This document shows positions 8,820 to 20,359 of a stretch of DNA of 64,000 nt, in pieces. Each line of letters opens with the position of its first letter. The stretch's first letter is position 1. The notes under the pieces were generated by a model. That model was not told the DNA's origin. It made no database searches and saw only the letters and a list, made by a program, of their open reading frames with translations. A program made the position numbers and the translations under genes. The stretch comes from Candidatus Sericytochromatia bacterium (GTDB lineage: Bacteria > Cyanobacteriota > Sericytochromatia > UBA7694 > JACMQJ01), in contig BPII01000002.1 in assembly GCA_026004035.1 (NCBI GenBank), forward strand, positions 62,001 through 126,000. Reading direction: 5' to 3'.

Positions 8820-9862
8820 TGCTATTAGAAGAGTTTTTGATTAATAAAGATAAAACTATTATAGAAGCTATAAGACAGTTAGATTCTGTTACTAAAAAAA
8901 TATTATTTGTTATAGATGATAACAATAAACTTATAGGTTCTTTAACCGATGGTGATATAAGAAGATTTATACTAAAAAAAGGTAGTTTAGACGGTAAAGT
9001 GGATGAAGCTTGCTTTAAAAAAACTTTATTTATTAAAAATAGTTTCTCTGAACAAGATATTCTAAAACTTTTTAATAAAGATATTTTAGCTATACCTGTT
9101 ATTAATGAAAATAAAGAAATATTAGAGATAATATTTAATGATAAAAATAAAATCTTTAATAAAAACTTAAATGTTCCTTTGGTTATAATGGCTGGTGGAG
9201 TTGGTTCAAGATTAGAACCTATTACAAAAATAATACCTAAAGCTTTACTGCCAATTAATGATAAAAGTATAATAGAAATTATTATAGGAAATTTTTTAAA
9301 ATATGGGGTAAAAGAATATTATATATCTATAAATTATAAATCCTCTTTAATAAAATCATATTTTTCAGAAATAAATTTACCATGTGAAATAAAATATATT
9401 GAAGAAAATGAGCCACTTGGAACAATTGGTTGCTTATATATGATAAAAAATAAAATAAAATCTGAGTATTTTATACTAACCAATTGTGATATTATAATAA
9501 ATTCAGATTATTATGATATTGTTAAATTTCATGTTGATAACAATAATCTTTTAACTGTAGTTGCTTGTATAGAGAGCTACAAAATACCTTATGGTGTATG
9601 CAATATAAAAGAAGATGGAGAACTTGTGAATATAGAAGAAAAACCCGAAATAAACTTTTTATTTAATACAGGTATGTATGTTATAAATAATGAAGTATTA
9701 CAGGAAATACCAGAAAATAAATTTTTTCATATAACAGATTTGATTAATATTTTAAAACTTAAAAATAAAAAAGTATCTATTTACCCAATAAGCAAAAATT
9801 CATGGATAGATATAGGAGAATGGAGTAAATACAGTGAAACATTAAATAGATTTAAAATTTAG
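8819..9862 (+). CDS. ptmE: PtmE-like glucosamine-1-phosphate guanylyltransferase with CBS domains
   Basis: Two-part protein of 347 residues. Residues 1 to about 115 form a CBS pair (KTIIEAIRQLDSVTKK, IGSLTDGDIRRFI). From about 120 a nucleotidyltransferase domain follows with the signature MAGGVGSRLEPIT, K in IPKALLPI, and ILTNCDIII as the metal-binding aspartate region. In Campylobacter jejuni the same architecture (Cj1329, PtmE) makes GDP-glucosamine and so commits the route to GDP sugars. Neighbouring genes are in the same order as there. No break is seen. Confidence 0.85.
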   Translation: MLLEEFLINKDKTIIEAIRQLDSVTKKILFVIDDNNKLIGSLTDGDIRRFILKKGSLDGKVDEACFKKTLFIKNSFSEQDILKLFNKDILAIPVINENKEILEIIFNDKNKIFNKNLNVPLVIMAGGVGSRLEPITKIIPKALLPINDKSIIEIIIGNFLKYGVKEYYISINYKSSLIKSYFSEINLPCEIKYIEENEPLGTIGCLYMIKNKIKSEYFILTNCDIIINSDYYDIVKFHVDNNNLLTVVACIESYKIPYGVCNIKEDGELVNIEEKPEINFLFNTGMYVINNEVLQEIPENKFFHITDLINILKLKNKKVSIYPISKNSWIDIGEWSKYSETLNRFKI

Positions 9863-9948
9863 TGAAAAAATAAAAATTTTTTTTTAAAAGTTTTATTTCA
9901 AATATGTTATCATTTACAGATATTAGTTATTTTAAGAGTTCTATTTAA

Positions 9949-10857
9949 ATGAAAGCACTAATAATTGGTTATGGTTCAATAGGTAAAAGACATTTTAATA
10001 TTCTCAAAAATATTCCTTTAATATCAAAAGTAGATATAATCAGTAATCATTATGATAATTCAATTTGCAAATCAATATACGAATTCAAAGATTTTGATTA
10101 TTATGATTATTTTATTATAGCATCTAAAACTTATTTACACTATGAACATCTGTGCTATATTGAAAATAACACAAAAAATAAAATTATTTTATGTGAAAAA
10201 CCATTATTTCATGAAAAGAAAAATTTAACAATAAAAAATAATAATGTATATGTTGGTTATAACTTAAGATATCATTCTTTAATAGAAAAATTAAAGATCT
10301 TATTATCAAAAAATCACTTATCTGATATATTATATGTAGATGTATTGTGTGAAAGTTATTTACCAAATTGGAGAAAAAATGTAGATTATAGAGATTCGTA
10401 TAGTGCTAAAAAAGAAGAAGGTGGAGGAGTATTACTTGATTTAAGTCATGAAATAGATTATATTCAATTTTTATTTGGAAAAATAGTAGAAATAAAATCT
10501 TTTCAAAAAAAGTTATCAAATCTTGAAATAAACTCAGATGATTTTTTAATAGCAATAGGAAGAACTATTAAGAATATATATTTTACACTAAGATTAAATT
10601 ATTTTAGTAAGAAAAATAATAGAAAAATTTCAATCAATACTAATGATAAATACTATGAAATTGACTTGTTTGAAAATAGATGGATAGAAGTAGATTTAGT
10701 TAATGAAACAACTAATAAATTGATTCAATTTAATATTGATGAAACATACTATAAAATGCACTATGATGTTTTACAAAATAATGAATATTCTTGTGATTAC
10801 AATCAAGCTTTAGAAACAATGAGAGTAATAAGTCAAATTCAAGAGGAAAATTTATGA
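9949..10857 (+). CDS. ptmF: Gfo/Idh/MocA-type oxidoreductase (PtmF position)
   Basis: A 302-residue protein starting ALIIGYGSIGKRHFNIL, a dinucleotide-binding fold, then CEKPLFH with the EKP motif of the Gfo/Idh/MocA family and YNLRYHSLIEKLK; the GGGVLLDLSHEIDY segment is the family's conserved substrate-side helix. In C. jejuni the gene in this place (ptmF) was linked to supplying glucosamine phosphate for the GDP-sugar route together with PtmA; the exact reaction is not fixed by sequence. It is separated from ptmE by 86 bp and overlaps legF by ATGA. Confidence 0.75.
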   Translation: MKALIIGYGSIGKRHFNILKNIPLISKVDIISNHYDNSICKSIYEFKDFDYYDYFIIASKTYLHYEHLCYIENNTKNKIILCEKPLFHEKKNLTIKNNNVYVGYNLRYHSLIEKLKILLSKNHLSDILYVDVLCESYLPNWRKNVDYRDSYSAKKEEGGGVLLDLSHEIDYIQFLFGKIVEIKSFQKKLSNLEINSDDFLIAIGRTIKNIYFTLRLNYFSKKNNRKISINTNDKYYEIDLFENRWIEVDLVNETTNKLIQFNIDETYYKMHYDVLQNNEYSCDYNQALETMRVISQIQEENL

Positions 10858-11564
10858 GAGAAGATGTTATATGTACAATATGTGCTAGAGGAGGGAGTAA
10901 AGGTGTAAAAAATAAAAATATTAAACTTATAAATAATAAACCTCTTATAGCATATACAATAGAACAAGCTATAGAATCAAAACTTTTTTATAAAGTAGTG
11001 GTTAGTTCTGATTCTGATGAAATTATAAATATATCAGTTAAATATGGAGCTGAGGTTTTTTTTAAAAGAGAAGAAAATCTAGCTAATGATGAAGTTGGCA
11101 AAATAGAGGTTATAAGAGATGCTTTTTTAAAAAGTGAAAAATACTATAACAAAAAATTTAATTACTTAGTTGATTTAGACGTAACATCTCCTCTAAGAAA
11201 TGTTGATGATATAATAAATGCATTTAATTTATTTATAGAAAAAGATTATGATAATCTTTTTTCAGTTAATCCTTCAAGAAGAAATCCTTATTTTAATATT
11301 GTTGAATTTGATGATAATTATAAAATAAAACTTTGTAAAAGTAGCATGAAAACAATTTTAACAAGACAAAGTGCTCCTAAGTGTTATGATGTTAATGCTT
11401 CAATATATATATGGAAAAGAGACGTTATTTTAAATAATAATGATATCTTTTTAGATAAAACTGGTATTTATATTATGCCTTATGAAAGATCTATAGATAT
11501 TGATGATGAATTTGATTTTGAAATTGTAAGTTATTTAATTAATAAGAAATATGCTAAAAAATAA
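10854..11564 (+). CDS. legF: CMP-legionaminic acid synthetase
   Basis: Cytidylyltransferase of 236 residues that activates the nine-carbon sugar with CTP. Seen: ICARGGSKGVKNKN, the nucleotide-binding loop; SSDSDEIINI; LVDLDVTSPLRNVDDI, which carries the metal aspartates; and TRQSAPKCYDVNASIYIW. Length matches NeuA/LegF family members without extra domains. Called PtmB in Campylobacter. It overlaps ptmF by 4 bp and ptmA by 14 bp, so all three are likely co-translated. Confidence 0.9.
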   Translation: MREDVICTICARGGSKGVKNKNIKLINNKPLIAYTIEQAIESKLFYKVVVSSDSDEIINISVKYGAEVFFKREENLANDEVGKIEVIRDAFLKSEKYYNKKFNYLVDLDVTSPLRNVDDIINAFNLFIEKDYDNLFSVNPSRRNPYFNIVEFDDNYKIKLCKSSMKTILTRQSAPKCYDVNASIYIWKRDVILNNNDIFLDKTGIYIMPYERSIDIDDEFDFEIVSYLINKKYAKK

Positions 11565-12282
11565 AGTTATACTCATTATAGGTGGTTCAGGTTTAATAGG
11601 TACAAAATTAGTAAAAGCTATTTATGAAAATGGAGCTATCGTTATAGTAGGTGATAAAATAAATAATAATGATAATAATCATGAGTTTTTTTATTTAGAC
11701 ATAACTTCTGAAGATGATATAAATAAATGTATATTATTTATAGAAAATAAATATTCTAAGTTAGATGCTGTTGTTAATCTAGCCTATCCTCGTAATAAAA
11801 ATCATGGTAATCACTTTTTTGATGTAAGTTATACTGATTTTTGCGAAAATGTTAATCTTCATTTAGGGGGCTATTTTTTAGTTTTAAAATTATTTTCAAA
11901 ATATTTTTTAAAACAAGGATATGGAAACATAATAAGTTTTTCTTCAATATATGGCTTTTTAACACCAAGATTTGAAATATATCAAGGAACTAATATGACT
12001 GTTCCAGTAGAATATTCAGCTTCAAAATCAGCAATAATACATCTAACTAAATATGTTGCAAAATACTTAAAAAATAAAAATATAAGAGTCAATTGTATTA
12101 GTCCAGGAGGTATATTGGATAAACAGCCCGAAATTTTTATTGAAAAATATAATAAAAATTGTTTAAATAAAGGAATGCTATACACTGAAGACATTGTTGG
12201 AACAGTTCTATTTTTACTTTCAGATAATTCAAAATACATAAATGGTCAAAACATTATTATAGATGATGGATTTAGTTTGTAA
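11551..12282 (+). CDS. ptmA: PtmA-like short-chain dehydrogenase
   Basis: Classical SDR of 243 residues: cofactor loop [11 protein letters not shown] at residues 9-19, NLAYPRNKN in place of the usual NAG, catalytic serine in SFSSIYG, and YSASK (Y-x-x-x-K) near residue 152; RVNCISPGG follows. PtmA acts in the glucosamine-supply branch of the Campylobacter legionaminic acid route. It is the last leg gene: its 3' end overlaps metH by 20 bp, so metH is probably transcribed with the cluster. Confidence 0.8.
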   Translation: MLKNKVILIIGGSGLIGTKLVKAIYENGAIVIVGDKINNNDNNHEFFYLDITSEDDINKCILFIENKYSKLDAVVNLAYPRNKNHGNHFFDVSYTDFCENVNLHLGGYFLVLKLFSKYFLKQGYGNIISFSSIYGFLTPRFEIYQGTNMTVPVEYSASKSAIIHLTKYVAKYLKNKNIRVNCISPGGILDKQPEIFIEKYNKNCLNKGMLYTEDIVGTVLFLLSDNSKYINGQNIIIDDGFSL

Positions 12283-15200
12283 TCTCGTGGATATAAAAAA
12301 ACTCTTAGAAAAAAGAATCTTAATTTTAGACGGTGCGATGGGCACCATGATACAAAAATATAATCTTAATGAAAATGACTATAGAGGACATATTTTTAAA
12401 AATTTTCATAAAAACTTAAAAGGTAATAATGATTTATTAAGTCTTACTAAGCCTAGTGTAATAAAGGAAATACATGAAAAATATTTAATAGCTGGTGCTG
12501 ATATTATAGAGACAAATACCTTTAATTCAAACTCAATTTCTCAAGCTGATTATGATTTGCAAGATTATATTTATCAATTAAATTATAATTCAGCAAAAAT
12601 AGCAAAAGAAATAGCATTGAAATATTCAACTGAAGATAAACCTAGATTTGTAGCAGGTTCAATTGGTCCAACAAATAAAACTTGTTCTCTATCTCCTGAT
12701 GTAAATAATCCTGATTTTAGAAGTATAACATTTGATGACATAGTTCTTTCTTATAAAGAGCAAGTAAATGCTTTAATTGATGCTGGAGTAGATATTTTAC
12801 TTATTGAGACTGTATTTGATACTTTAAATGCAAAAGCTGCAATATATGCAATTGAAGAAGTATTTGAAAATAGAAATATTAAATTACCAATAATAGTTTC
12901 TGGAACTATAACAGATAATAGTGGTAGAACATTATCAGGTCAAACTATTGAAGCTTTTTATATTTCAATATCTTATTCAAAAAATATACTAGCTATTGGT
13001 TTAAATTGTGCATTAGGACCAGAGCAAATGAGACCTTATATAGAAGAATTATCAAACATAGCAGAAAAATATATAATTTGTTATCCTAATGCTGGTTTAC
13101 CAAATCAATTTGGTAAATATGAACAAACACCTGAAATATTTTCAAAATATTTAGAAGATTTTATTAATAGTGGTTTTGTAAATATAGTTGGTGGTTGTTG
13201 TGGAACTACACCTGAACATATAGGCAAAATAAATAAAATAATAGAAAACAAAATACCTAGAAAAATACCAAAACATGAAAGACATTTAAGATTAAGTGGT
13301 CTTGAAAGTTTAATTATAAGACCTGAATCTAATTTTATAAATATAGGAGAAAGAACTAATGTAACAGGGTCAAAAAAGTTTTTGAATTTAATAGCAAAAA
13401 ATAAATTTGAGGAAGCTTTATCTATAGCAAAAGAGCAAATAGAAAATGGAGCCCAAATTATTGATATAAACATGGATGAAGGAATGTTGGATTCAAAATT
13501 ATGTATGAAAAAATTTTTAAATTTAGTATCAAGTGATCCAGATATTGCAAAAGTTCCTATAATGATAGATTCTTCAAAATGGGAAGTTATAGAAGAAGGT
13601 ATCAAATGTATTCAAGGAAAAGGTATTGTTAATTCTTTAAGTCTAAAAGATGGTGAAGAAAATTTTATTGAATTAGCTAAAAAAGTTTTGAAATATGGTT
13701 TTGCTTTAATAGTTATGGCATTTGATGAAAAAGGACAAGCAGATACATTTGAAAGAAAAATTGAAATATGCAAAAGAGCTTATGATATTTTAATAAATAA
13801 AGTAGGTTTTTCACCAGAAGATATTATTTTTGATCCTAATATACTAGCTATTGCTACAGGTATAGAAGAACATAAAAAATATGCTATTGATTTTATAAAA
13901 GCTACAAAATGGATAAAAGAAAATTTACCTTATGCAAAAGTTAGTGGAGGGATTAGTAATTTATCATTTTCATTTAGGGGAAATGAAAAAGTGAGAGCTT
14001 ATATTCATTCAGCATTTTTATATCATGCAATACAAGCAGGGCTTGACATGGGAATAGTTAATCCTTCTCAATTAGTAGTTTATGATAAATTAGATAAGGA
14101 TTTATTAGAACTTGTTGAAAATGTCATTTTTGATAAAACTGAAGATTCAACAGAAAGATTAATAAATTATGCTGATACTATAAAAAATCAAAAGTTAGAT
14201 GTAAAAGAAGATAATAATTCATGGAGAAATAATGTAGTTGAAGAAAGATTAAAATATTCATTAGTAAGAGGGATAATTGATTTTATAGAACAAGATATTG
14301 AAGAAGCTAGATTAAAATATAAAAATCCATTAGAAATAATAGAAAAACCATTAATGGAAGGTATGAATATAGTTGGAGATTTATTTGGTTCAGGTAAGAT
14401 GTTTTTACCACAAGTTGTCAAAAGTGCTAGAGTTATGAAAAAAGCAGTATCTTATCTTATTCCATTTATAGAAGAAGAAAAATTAAAAAATAATGATAAT
14501 TCAAAAAAAGGAAAAATTTTACTTGCAACAGTGAAAGGAGATGTACATGATATAGGAAAAAATATAGTTAGTGTAGTTTTGTCTTGTAATAATTATGAAG
14601 TAATAGATTTGGGAGTTATGGTACCTTGTGAAAAAATTCTTGAAGTAGCGAAAAAAGAAAATGTTGATATTATAGGATTGAGCGGTTTAATAACTCCTTC
14701 TCTCGATGAAATGATACATGTAGCAAAAGAAATGAAAAGATTGAATTTTAAAATTCCATTGTTAATAGGAGGTGCTACAACATCAAAAATACATACAGCC
14801 ATTAAAATAAGACCTTGTTATGATTATGGAGTAGTTCATGTTTTAGATGCTTCAAGAAGTGTTAATGTTGTTAATTCTCTTTTAAATGATAAAGATAATT
14901 TTTTGAATAAATTAGACGAAGAATATAGTAAGCTAATAGAAAATTACGAAAAAAGAAACTTAGAATTAGAATATATAACTATAGAAGAAGCAAGAAAAAA
15001 TAAACTTGAATTAGATTTTAGTAATATAAAAAAACCTAAAAATCTAGGTATAAAAGTTTTTGATGATATAACAATAAATGATTTAAAAGATTATATAGAT
15101 TGGACACCATTTTTTCATACTTGGAGCTTAAAAGGTAAATATCCAGAAATATTTGAAAATAAAAGATATGGTAAAGAAGCTAAAAAACTTTTTAATGATG

Positions 15201-15916
15201 CAATTTTGTTATTAGAAAAATTAGAAAAAAATAATTTAATTAAATTAAAAGGTGTTTGTGGTATTTTTAAAGCTAATTCAATTGGTGATGATATAGAAGT
15301 TTATGATGAAAATAATAAACTTTTAGGAATTATTTATAATTTAAGACAACAATTTAAAAAAAGAAATAATTCAAAAAATTTGTGCTTATCTGATTTTATA
15401 GCACCTAAAAGTTTAAAAATTCAAGATTATATAGGTGCTTTTGCAGTAACTAGTGGAAATATAGATAATTTATTGGAAGAATACAAAAAAAATAATGATG
15501 AATATAGTTCTATACTTTTAAAATCTTTGGCTGATAGGTTAGCTGAAGCTTTTGCAGAATATCTACACGAGTATGTAAGAGTGATTTTTTGGGGATATTC
15601 AGATGAAAATTTATCAAAAGAAGATTTAATAAAAGAAAAATATAAAGGTATAAGACCAGCTCCAGGTTACCCATCATGTCCTGACCATAATCAAAAAATA
15701 CTTTTATTTAATTTATTAAATGTAGAAAAAAATATTGGTATAAAATTAACTGAATCTTTAGCAATGAGTCCTCCTTCATCCGTTTGTGGTTGGTATTTTG
15801 CAAATGAAAACTCACACTATTTTACATTAGGAAAAATTTGTGAAGATCAAATAAAAGATTATTCTAATAGAAGTGGAATAGATATAAATAAGATAGAAAA
15901 GTTTATTTATTATTAA
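12263..15916 (+). CDS. metH: Cobalamin-dependent methionine synthase
   Basis: A 1217-residue protein with all four MetH modules in order. Homocysteine domain: zinc ligands in GLNCALGP (about residue 249) and [10 protein letters not shown] (about 310). Folate domain: [14 protein letters not shown] and the SLKDGE region. Cobalamin domain: cap helices, then [11 protein letters not shown] (D-x-H-x-x-G) near 759. Reactivation domain: [12 protein letters not shown] near 1131, the AdoMet-binding motif. It transfers a methyl group from methyltetrahydrofolate to homocysteine. It starts inside ptmA; the ATGATG pair leaves 12263 or 12266 as the start. No cobalamin riboswitch is possible in the overlap and none was seen elsewhere. 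The long gene carries no frameshift, in contrast to its downstream neighbour. Confidence 0.95.
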   Translation: MMDLVCNLVDIKKLLEKRILILDGAMGTMIQKYNLNENDYRGHIFKNFHKNLKGNNDLLSLTKPSVIKEIHEKYLIAGADIIETNTFNSNSISQADYDLQDYIYQLNYNSAKIAKEIALKYSTEDKPRFVAGSIGPTNKTCSLSPDVNNPDFRSITFDDIVLSYKEQVNALIDAGVDILLIETVFDTLNAKAAIYAIEEVFENRNIKLPIIVSGTITDNSGRTLSGQTIEAFYISISYSKNILAIGLNCALGPEQMRPYIEELSNIAEKYIICYPNAGLPNQFGKYEQTPEIFSKYLEDFINSGFVNIVGGCCGTTPEHIGKINKIIENKIPRKIPKHERHLRLSGLESLIIRPESNFINIGERTNVTGSKKFLNLIAKNKFEEALSIAKEQIENGAQIIDINMDEGMLDSKLCMKKFLNLVSSDPDIAKVPIMIDSSKWEVIEEGIKCIQGKGIVNSLSLKDGEENFIELAKKVLKYGFALIVMAFDEKGQADTFERKIEICKRAYDILINKVGFSPEDIIFDPNILAIATGIEEHKKYAIDFIKATKWIKENLPYAKVSGGISNLSFSFRGNEKVRAYIHSAFLYHAIQAGLDMGIVNPSQLVVYDKLDKDLLELVENVIFDKTEDSTERLINYADTIKNQKLDVKEDNNSWRNNVVEERLKYSLVRGIIDFIEQDIEEARLKYKNPLEIIEKPLMEGMNIVGDLFGSGKMFLPQVVKSARVMKKAVSYLIPFIEEEKLKNNDNSKKGKILLATVKGDVHDIGKNIVSVVLSCNNYEVIDLGVMVPCEKILEVAKKENVDIIGLSGLITPSLDEMIHVAKEMKRLNFKIPLLIGGATTSKIHTAIKIRPCYDYGVVHVLDASRSVNVVNSLLNDKDNFLNKLDEEYSKLIENYEKRNLELEYITIEEARKNKLELDFSNIKKPKNLGIKVFDDITINDLKDYIDWTPFFHTWSLKGKYPEIFENKRYGKEAKKLFNDAILLLEKLEKNNLIKLKGVCGIFKANSIGDDIEVYDENNKLLGIIYNLRQQFKKRNNSKNLCLSDFIAPKSLKIQDYIGAFAVTSGNIDNLLEEYKKNNDEYSSILLKSLADRLAEAFAEYLHEYVRVIFWGYSDENLSKEDLIKEKYKGIRPAPGYPSCPDHNQKILLFNLLNVEKNIGIKLTESLAMSPPSSVCGWYFANENSHYFTLGKICEDQIKDYSNRSGIDINKIEKFIYY

Positions 15917-15925
15917 AATTCTAGA

Positions 15926-18550
15926 ATGAAAAAAATTATTGTCACACATAAAAATACAGATTTTGACGCTTTAGGGTCATTAGTTGCAGCTAAATTATTA
16001 TATCCTGAATTTGTACCAGTACTAGGACATATACACACTAAAAGAGTAGAAGAGTTTATAAGAATACATAAAGATTTTTTAAACTTTACTTCAACTAAAC
16101 TTATAGATTGGAACAATGTTGAAGAAGTTATAATGGTTGATTTTCAAGAAATACAAAGAAGTGAAGACTTAGATAATATTAAAAATAAAGATAAAGTAAA
16201 ATGGTTTATTTATGATCATCACCCAGAACAAAATATGGAAGTTAAAGCAGAAATTCAAGATATCAGAGAAATAGGAGCTACAAGTACAATATTATGTGAT
16301 TATTTAGTAAAAAATAATATTACTCCTGATTTTTTAACTTCCACAATAATTGCTTTAGGAATATATGCCGATACAGGTAAATTTACTTATCCTAATACAA
16401 AACCTAAAGATTTAGAAATGGCATCTTGGTTGTTAAAAAATGGAGCTGATTTAAATATTATTTCAGAATACACAACTTTGACATTAGAAGAAAATCATAT
16501 TGATTTATCTAATAGTCTAATGTCAAATTCAGAAATACTAAATTGTGGTAATATAAAAGTTTTATTTTCATACTATACACTTGAAGACTATGTTCATGAT
16601 TTATCTTTAATATCTCACAAATTATTAGAATACTACTCTACTGATGCAATAATATTAATAGTTCAAATGCAAAAATGGATATATATAATTGCAAAAAGTA
16701 ATTTATCAAATTTTAATTTAATAGAAATATTAAAAGAATATAACCCAAAAGGACACTATCAAGCAGTTTTTTGTAAAATAAGTAATATTGATATAAATGA
16801 CATTATTTTTAAAGTAAAAAATAAATTAATATCTTATAAGCTTTCAAAAATATATGCAAAAGATATTATGTCTTCACCAGTTAGAACAATTAATAAAAGA
16901 TTAGAAATAAATAAAGCAAATGATTTGTTATTAAGATATGGACATAATGGTTTCATTGTTATTGATGATAATAAAAAAGTTGTAGGTATTATTTCAAGAA
17001 GAGATATAGATAAAGCGTTACATCATAATATGGGAAACTCACTTGTAAAAGATTTTATGACAACAAATATTATTAGCATAGATGAAAATACTGAATTCAC
17101 GGAAATTGAAAAATTAATGATAAAGAAAAATATAGGAAGATTTCCAGTTTTAAAAGAAGGTAATTTAATAGGTATAGTGACAAGAACAGATATTTTAAAA
17201 ACTTTGTATAGTAAAGAAATTAAATCAAATACTTATTCTAAATCTGAAATATTTTCAGATATAAATTTAAAGGAGAAAATGAAATCATTCTTTACCAAAG
17301 AACAATTTAATTTTTTAGATTTTATAAGTAATGAAGCTGATAAATTAGGGTACAAAATTTTTTTTAGTCGGTGGAGGTGTAAGAGATTTAATATTGGAAA
17401 ATAAAGATGATATTGATATTGATATAGTTGTAGAATTAAATCAAGATAAAAACGCTATAACTTTTGCAAAACATTTGTCCGATATACTAAATTGTAAGTT
17501 AATAACACATGAAAAATATGGAACTGCAAAACTAAAACTACCATTTGGAAATATTGATATTGCTACTTCAAGAATAGAATTTTATGAATTTTCAGCATCA
17601 AGTCCAAAAGTAGATTTTAGCACAATAAAACAAGATTTATATAGAAGAGACTTTACTATCAATGCTCTAGCTATTAGTTTAAACTCAAATAATTTTGGTC
17701 AAATATTAGATTTTTTTAATGGTTATGATGATATACAAAATAAAAAAATAAGAATATTACATAATTTTAGCTTTGTAGATGATCCAAATAGAATATTTAG
17801 AGCAGTTAGATTTTCAAGAAAATTAAATTTTGAAATTGAAGAAGAAACTAAAAAAATAGCTATAAATACAATGAATTTAGGCAGATTTGATTGTTTTATA
17901 AATGATAGAATTAAAAATGAACTCAAATTAATTTTGAGTAATAAGTATGACCCTATTTCTAATATTAAAACTACTTAGTGAGTTAAATTCTTTAAGATTT
18001 TTTTCTAATGATGTTAAATACAAAAATATAGAAAGAAAAATTAAAAGAGCTTATAGATATATAAATTTATTTAAAGAATTTAACAATGATATAGAACTTA
18101 AAGAATGGATCATATACTTGATGATAATTTTTGATGAAATAAAAAATAATAATGAATATGAAAGAATAATTAATTTATTTAGATTCCAAAAAGAAGAAGA
18201 AAAAGCTATTAGAGATATAAAAAAAATAGATTTTTCTGTAAATTGGAAAGACTTTTCTGATTCTGATATATACTTTTTTTGGAAAAAATTTTCAATAGAA
18301 GTATTAATTTACTCATTAGCTACAAATGAAAATAATAGGCTACTATTAAAATCAATTTTTAAGTATTGGTTTAAATTAAGAAATATAAAAATTTTCATAA
18401 ATGGAGATTTTTTTAAAAATCAATGGTTTAAATGATGGAAAAAAAATAGGATATATTTTAGAAAGTATTTTACTTGCAAAATTAAATAGTAAAATAAGTA
18501 CTTTGGAAGAAGAAAAGGATTTAGCAATTAAACTTATTAGAAATTATTAA
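15926..18550 (+). pseudogene. cca: DHH-CBS-CCA tRNA nucleotidyltransferase, three frameshifts
   Basis: The fused enzyme adds or repairs the tRNA 3' CCA. The N-terminal DHH phosphoesterase part (NTDFDALGSLVAA, DHHPEQ near residue 97) is followed by two CBS domains (about 312-435, KDIMSSPVRTI, VKDFMTTNIISI), then the head nucleotidyltransferase (VGGGVRDL, DIDIDIV, RRDFTINALA) and a helical tail. Frame breaks: a run of eight T near 17358 where seven restore VGGGVRD; AAAA near 17967 where AAA restores the frame; and T/A runs near 18411 with one base too many. Restored, the gene ends RNY at 18550, giving about 870 residues. As an essential function it is a good test of sequencing error versus decay. 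Confidence 0.8.
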
Positions 18551-18658
18551 TAATTTTTTTATTAATTATTTTTTTTATTTAAAAAATTTGTTAATGGTAT
18601 TTAAATATTTAAGTCAATAGTTTATTATATAAGTATAACATTTTTATTAGGTAGGTTT

Positions 18659-19613
18659 ATGACTATATCATTATTTGCTACTAAATCTATGCAAGCTATA
18701 GATGATTGGCTAAAAGTATGCCAAGGCAATCTTACAGGTTCTACAAGAACTGCTTTCAAAGAAAGTATAATAATGTATTTAGGTGGTATTGTTGATATAG
18801 ATAAAGTTCCAACTAATAAAGCTTATGGCAAGATGATGGCTGAACAAGCTCTTAGCACTGGATATACTAGACTTGACTGGAGGCAAGGTGAAATTGTTTC
18901 TTCAACTCAAAATACACATTTTGCTATACAAGGAGAGGGTTTTTTCTTGGTTGTTGATCCAAAAATTAGAATTGATTTAAATAACCCAGTACATTCTAAT
19001 CCGATGCCTACAACAGGAGTTTATCTTACAAGAGATGGTGAATTTAGTTGGAGAATAGGAAGTGAGATAAATCCTAACTTAAATCAAAATGAGCTTTATT
19101 TAGTTACAAAAGAAGGGCTACTTGTTCTAGGTGACATACAAATAGAGGGTACTCCTAATTCAAGTGGAAATTCAAATAATAGATATTTTCCTATTATGAA
19201 AACTGTATTTGATATAGAAACACCTAGTCCTATTTTCCCTTTTATGCCTTATAGAGTTAGACCATCTATAGTTCAGCCTACAAGAGAAACAAATAATGCA
19301 GCTGCTCCAACTACTGCTTTTGATTATGACTTGTTAAGATTTTCAAAATATGGTTCAACTGTTTTTTCTACTGAAGGTGTTCTTTCTGTAAAAAACTATA
19401 GTAAATGGAACAGCTGGGGTACTTGAAAGTAGAGATTTAGGGGGACCAAATTTTAGATCAAAACTAGTTGAAAAAGCATTAGAAGCAAGTAATACCGATA
19501 CTGCTGCTAATGTAACTGAAATGGCAATATTAGGTAAAGTCTATAATGGTTTTGTTCAGCTAATAAAAGTTTATAATGGTGCAATGGATGAAATATTACA
19601 ATTTATCAGATAA
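18659..19613 (+). pseudogene. Flagellar hook/basal-body rod protein (FlgF/FlgG-like), one frameshift
   Basis: The N-terminal half contains QGEIVSSTQNTHFAIQGEGF, matching the conserved centre of flagellar rod and hook proteins, and YLTRDGEFSW, the usual strand after it. After a shift near 19402 (AAA where AA restores the frame: SNGTAGVLES) the tail continues as ALEASNTDTAANVTEMAI and ends in a coiled-coil helix, the FlgG-type C-terminal module (S-N-x-D-x-x-x-x-x-x-x-M). The restored protein is about 317 residues. The N-terminal 60 residues are divergent. No other structural flagellar gene is next to it. It overlaps the convergent gene by 8 bp. Confidence 0.65.
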
Positions 19614-20148
19614 GTTCAGCTTTATATTTGATTTTTTTTTCATAAGGTATATCTAACATAAAACTTATAACCTTAGCTTGCTCTATGTCTTCTAAATCTA
19701 AATTTTTTAATAATAATAAAGTTTCTTGTTTTTTGTTATTATTTTCTTCTACTTCTTTAACTATATTTATAGAAAAACGTCCGTCTTCCCTTATTGATGT
19801 AACTTGTTTTTCAACTTGTATAAATGAAAAATCATTTTTATCGTATTCATAAGATTTAAATTTCCACTTACCCATGTAGTATTTATTTATTGTAAAAGTT
19901 TTTTGCTTTTTATCTATTATTATCATAAAATTATCTTCTAAGGTCTGTAAAGTGGCTAATCCACTGAAAAATATTATTAAAAATATTAAAGTATACATTT
20001 TAAATAAAATTAAAATTATAAAAATAATACTAATAAGTATTAATGTATCTTTTGTCATTAAATCTTTATATGGTTTTTCTTTATATATTATATAAAGATT
20101 ATTTGTTTCATTAGTAAATATTTTCATAAATTTATTATATAATAGCAA
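19606..20148 (-). CDS. Small membrane protein of unknown function
   Basis: I do not recognise this 180-residue protein. It has a short polar start, two close hydrophobic segments at about residues 33-70 (LILISIIFIILILF and TLIFLIIFFSGLATL), then a soluble domain that reads like beta strands (FMIIIDKKQKTFTINKYYMG) and ends polar. A second ATG at codon 8 (MKIFTNE) is an equally good start. The gene lies convergent to the flagellar gene and its upstream side borders a MITE family 1 copy. Confidence 0.55.
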   Translation of the reverse strand: MLLYNKFMKIFTNETNNLYIIYKEKPYKDLMTKDTLILISIIFIILILFKMYTLIFLIIFFSGLATLQTLEDNFMIIIDKKQKTFTINKYYMGKWKFKSYEYDKNDFSFIQVEKQVTSIREDGRFSINIVKEVEENNNKKQETLLLLKNLDLEDIEQAKVISFMLDIPYEKKIKYKAELI

Positions 20149-20171
20149 AAATAAAAATAATAAGTAGTAGT

Positions 20172-20311
20172 GACACTGGGCTAATGTTATTTTTTGATAA
20201 GCTCAAAATCCTTTAATAGTAAGAATTTTAAATATTTATATTAAAATATACTTTAAATTTAGTATTTATAAGTTTTTTAAGGTAATTTTTTCTATAACTC
20301 AATTCCAGTGC
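20172..20311. repeat. MITE family 1, near full-length copy (140 bp)
   Basis: Starts GACACTGGGCTAATG and ends CTCAATTCCAGTGC; the ends are an imperfect inverted repeat. Inside, it shares long identical stretches with the copies at 37947 and 53112, for example CTTTAATAGTAAG and TATTAAAATATACTTTAAAT. No open frame is contained. It sits between two genes and directly touches a partial insertion-sequence end. Confidence 0.75.
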
Positions 20312-20359
20312 TTTATTTATTTATATTTCAATACGAAGATTTTTCATTCTTTATTACTG
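20311..20359 (-). repeat. Solo end of the insertion sequence at 703
   Basis: About 45 of these 49 bases match, on the opposite strand, the left end of the insertion sequence at 703-750: CAGTAAyAAAGAATG, then ATCTTCGTATTG and AAATATAAATAAATAAAG. No transposase sequence accompanies it. It begins exactly where the neighbouring MITE stops, suggesting insertion and later deletion of an IS copy at that point. Confidence 0.65.
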
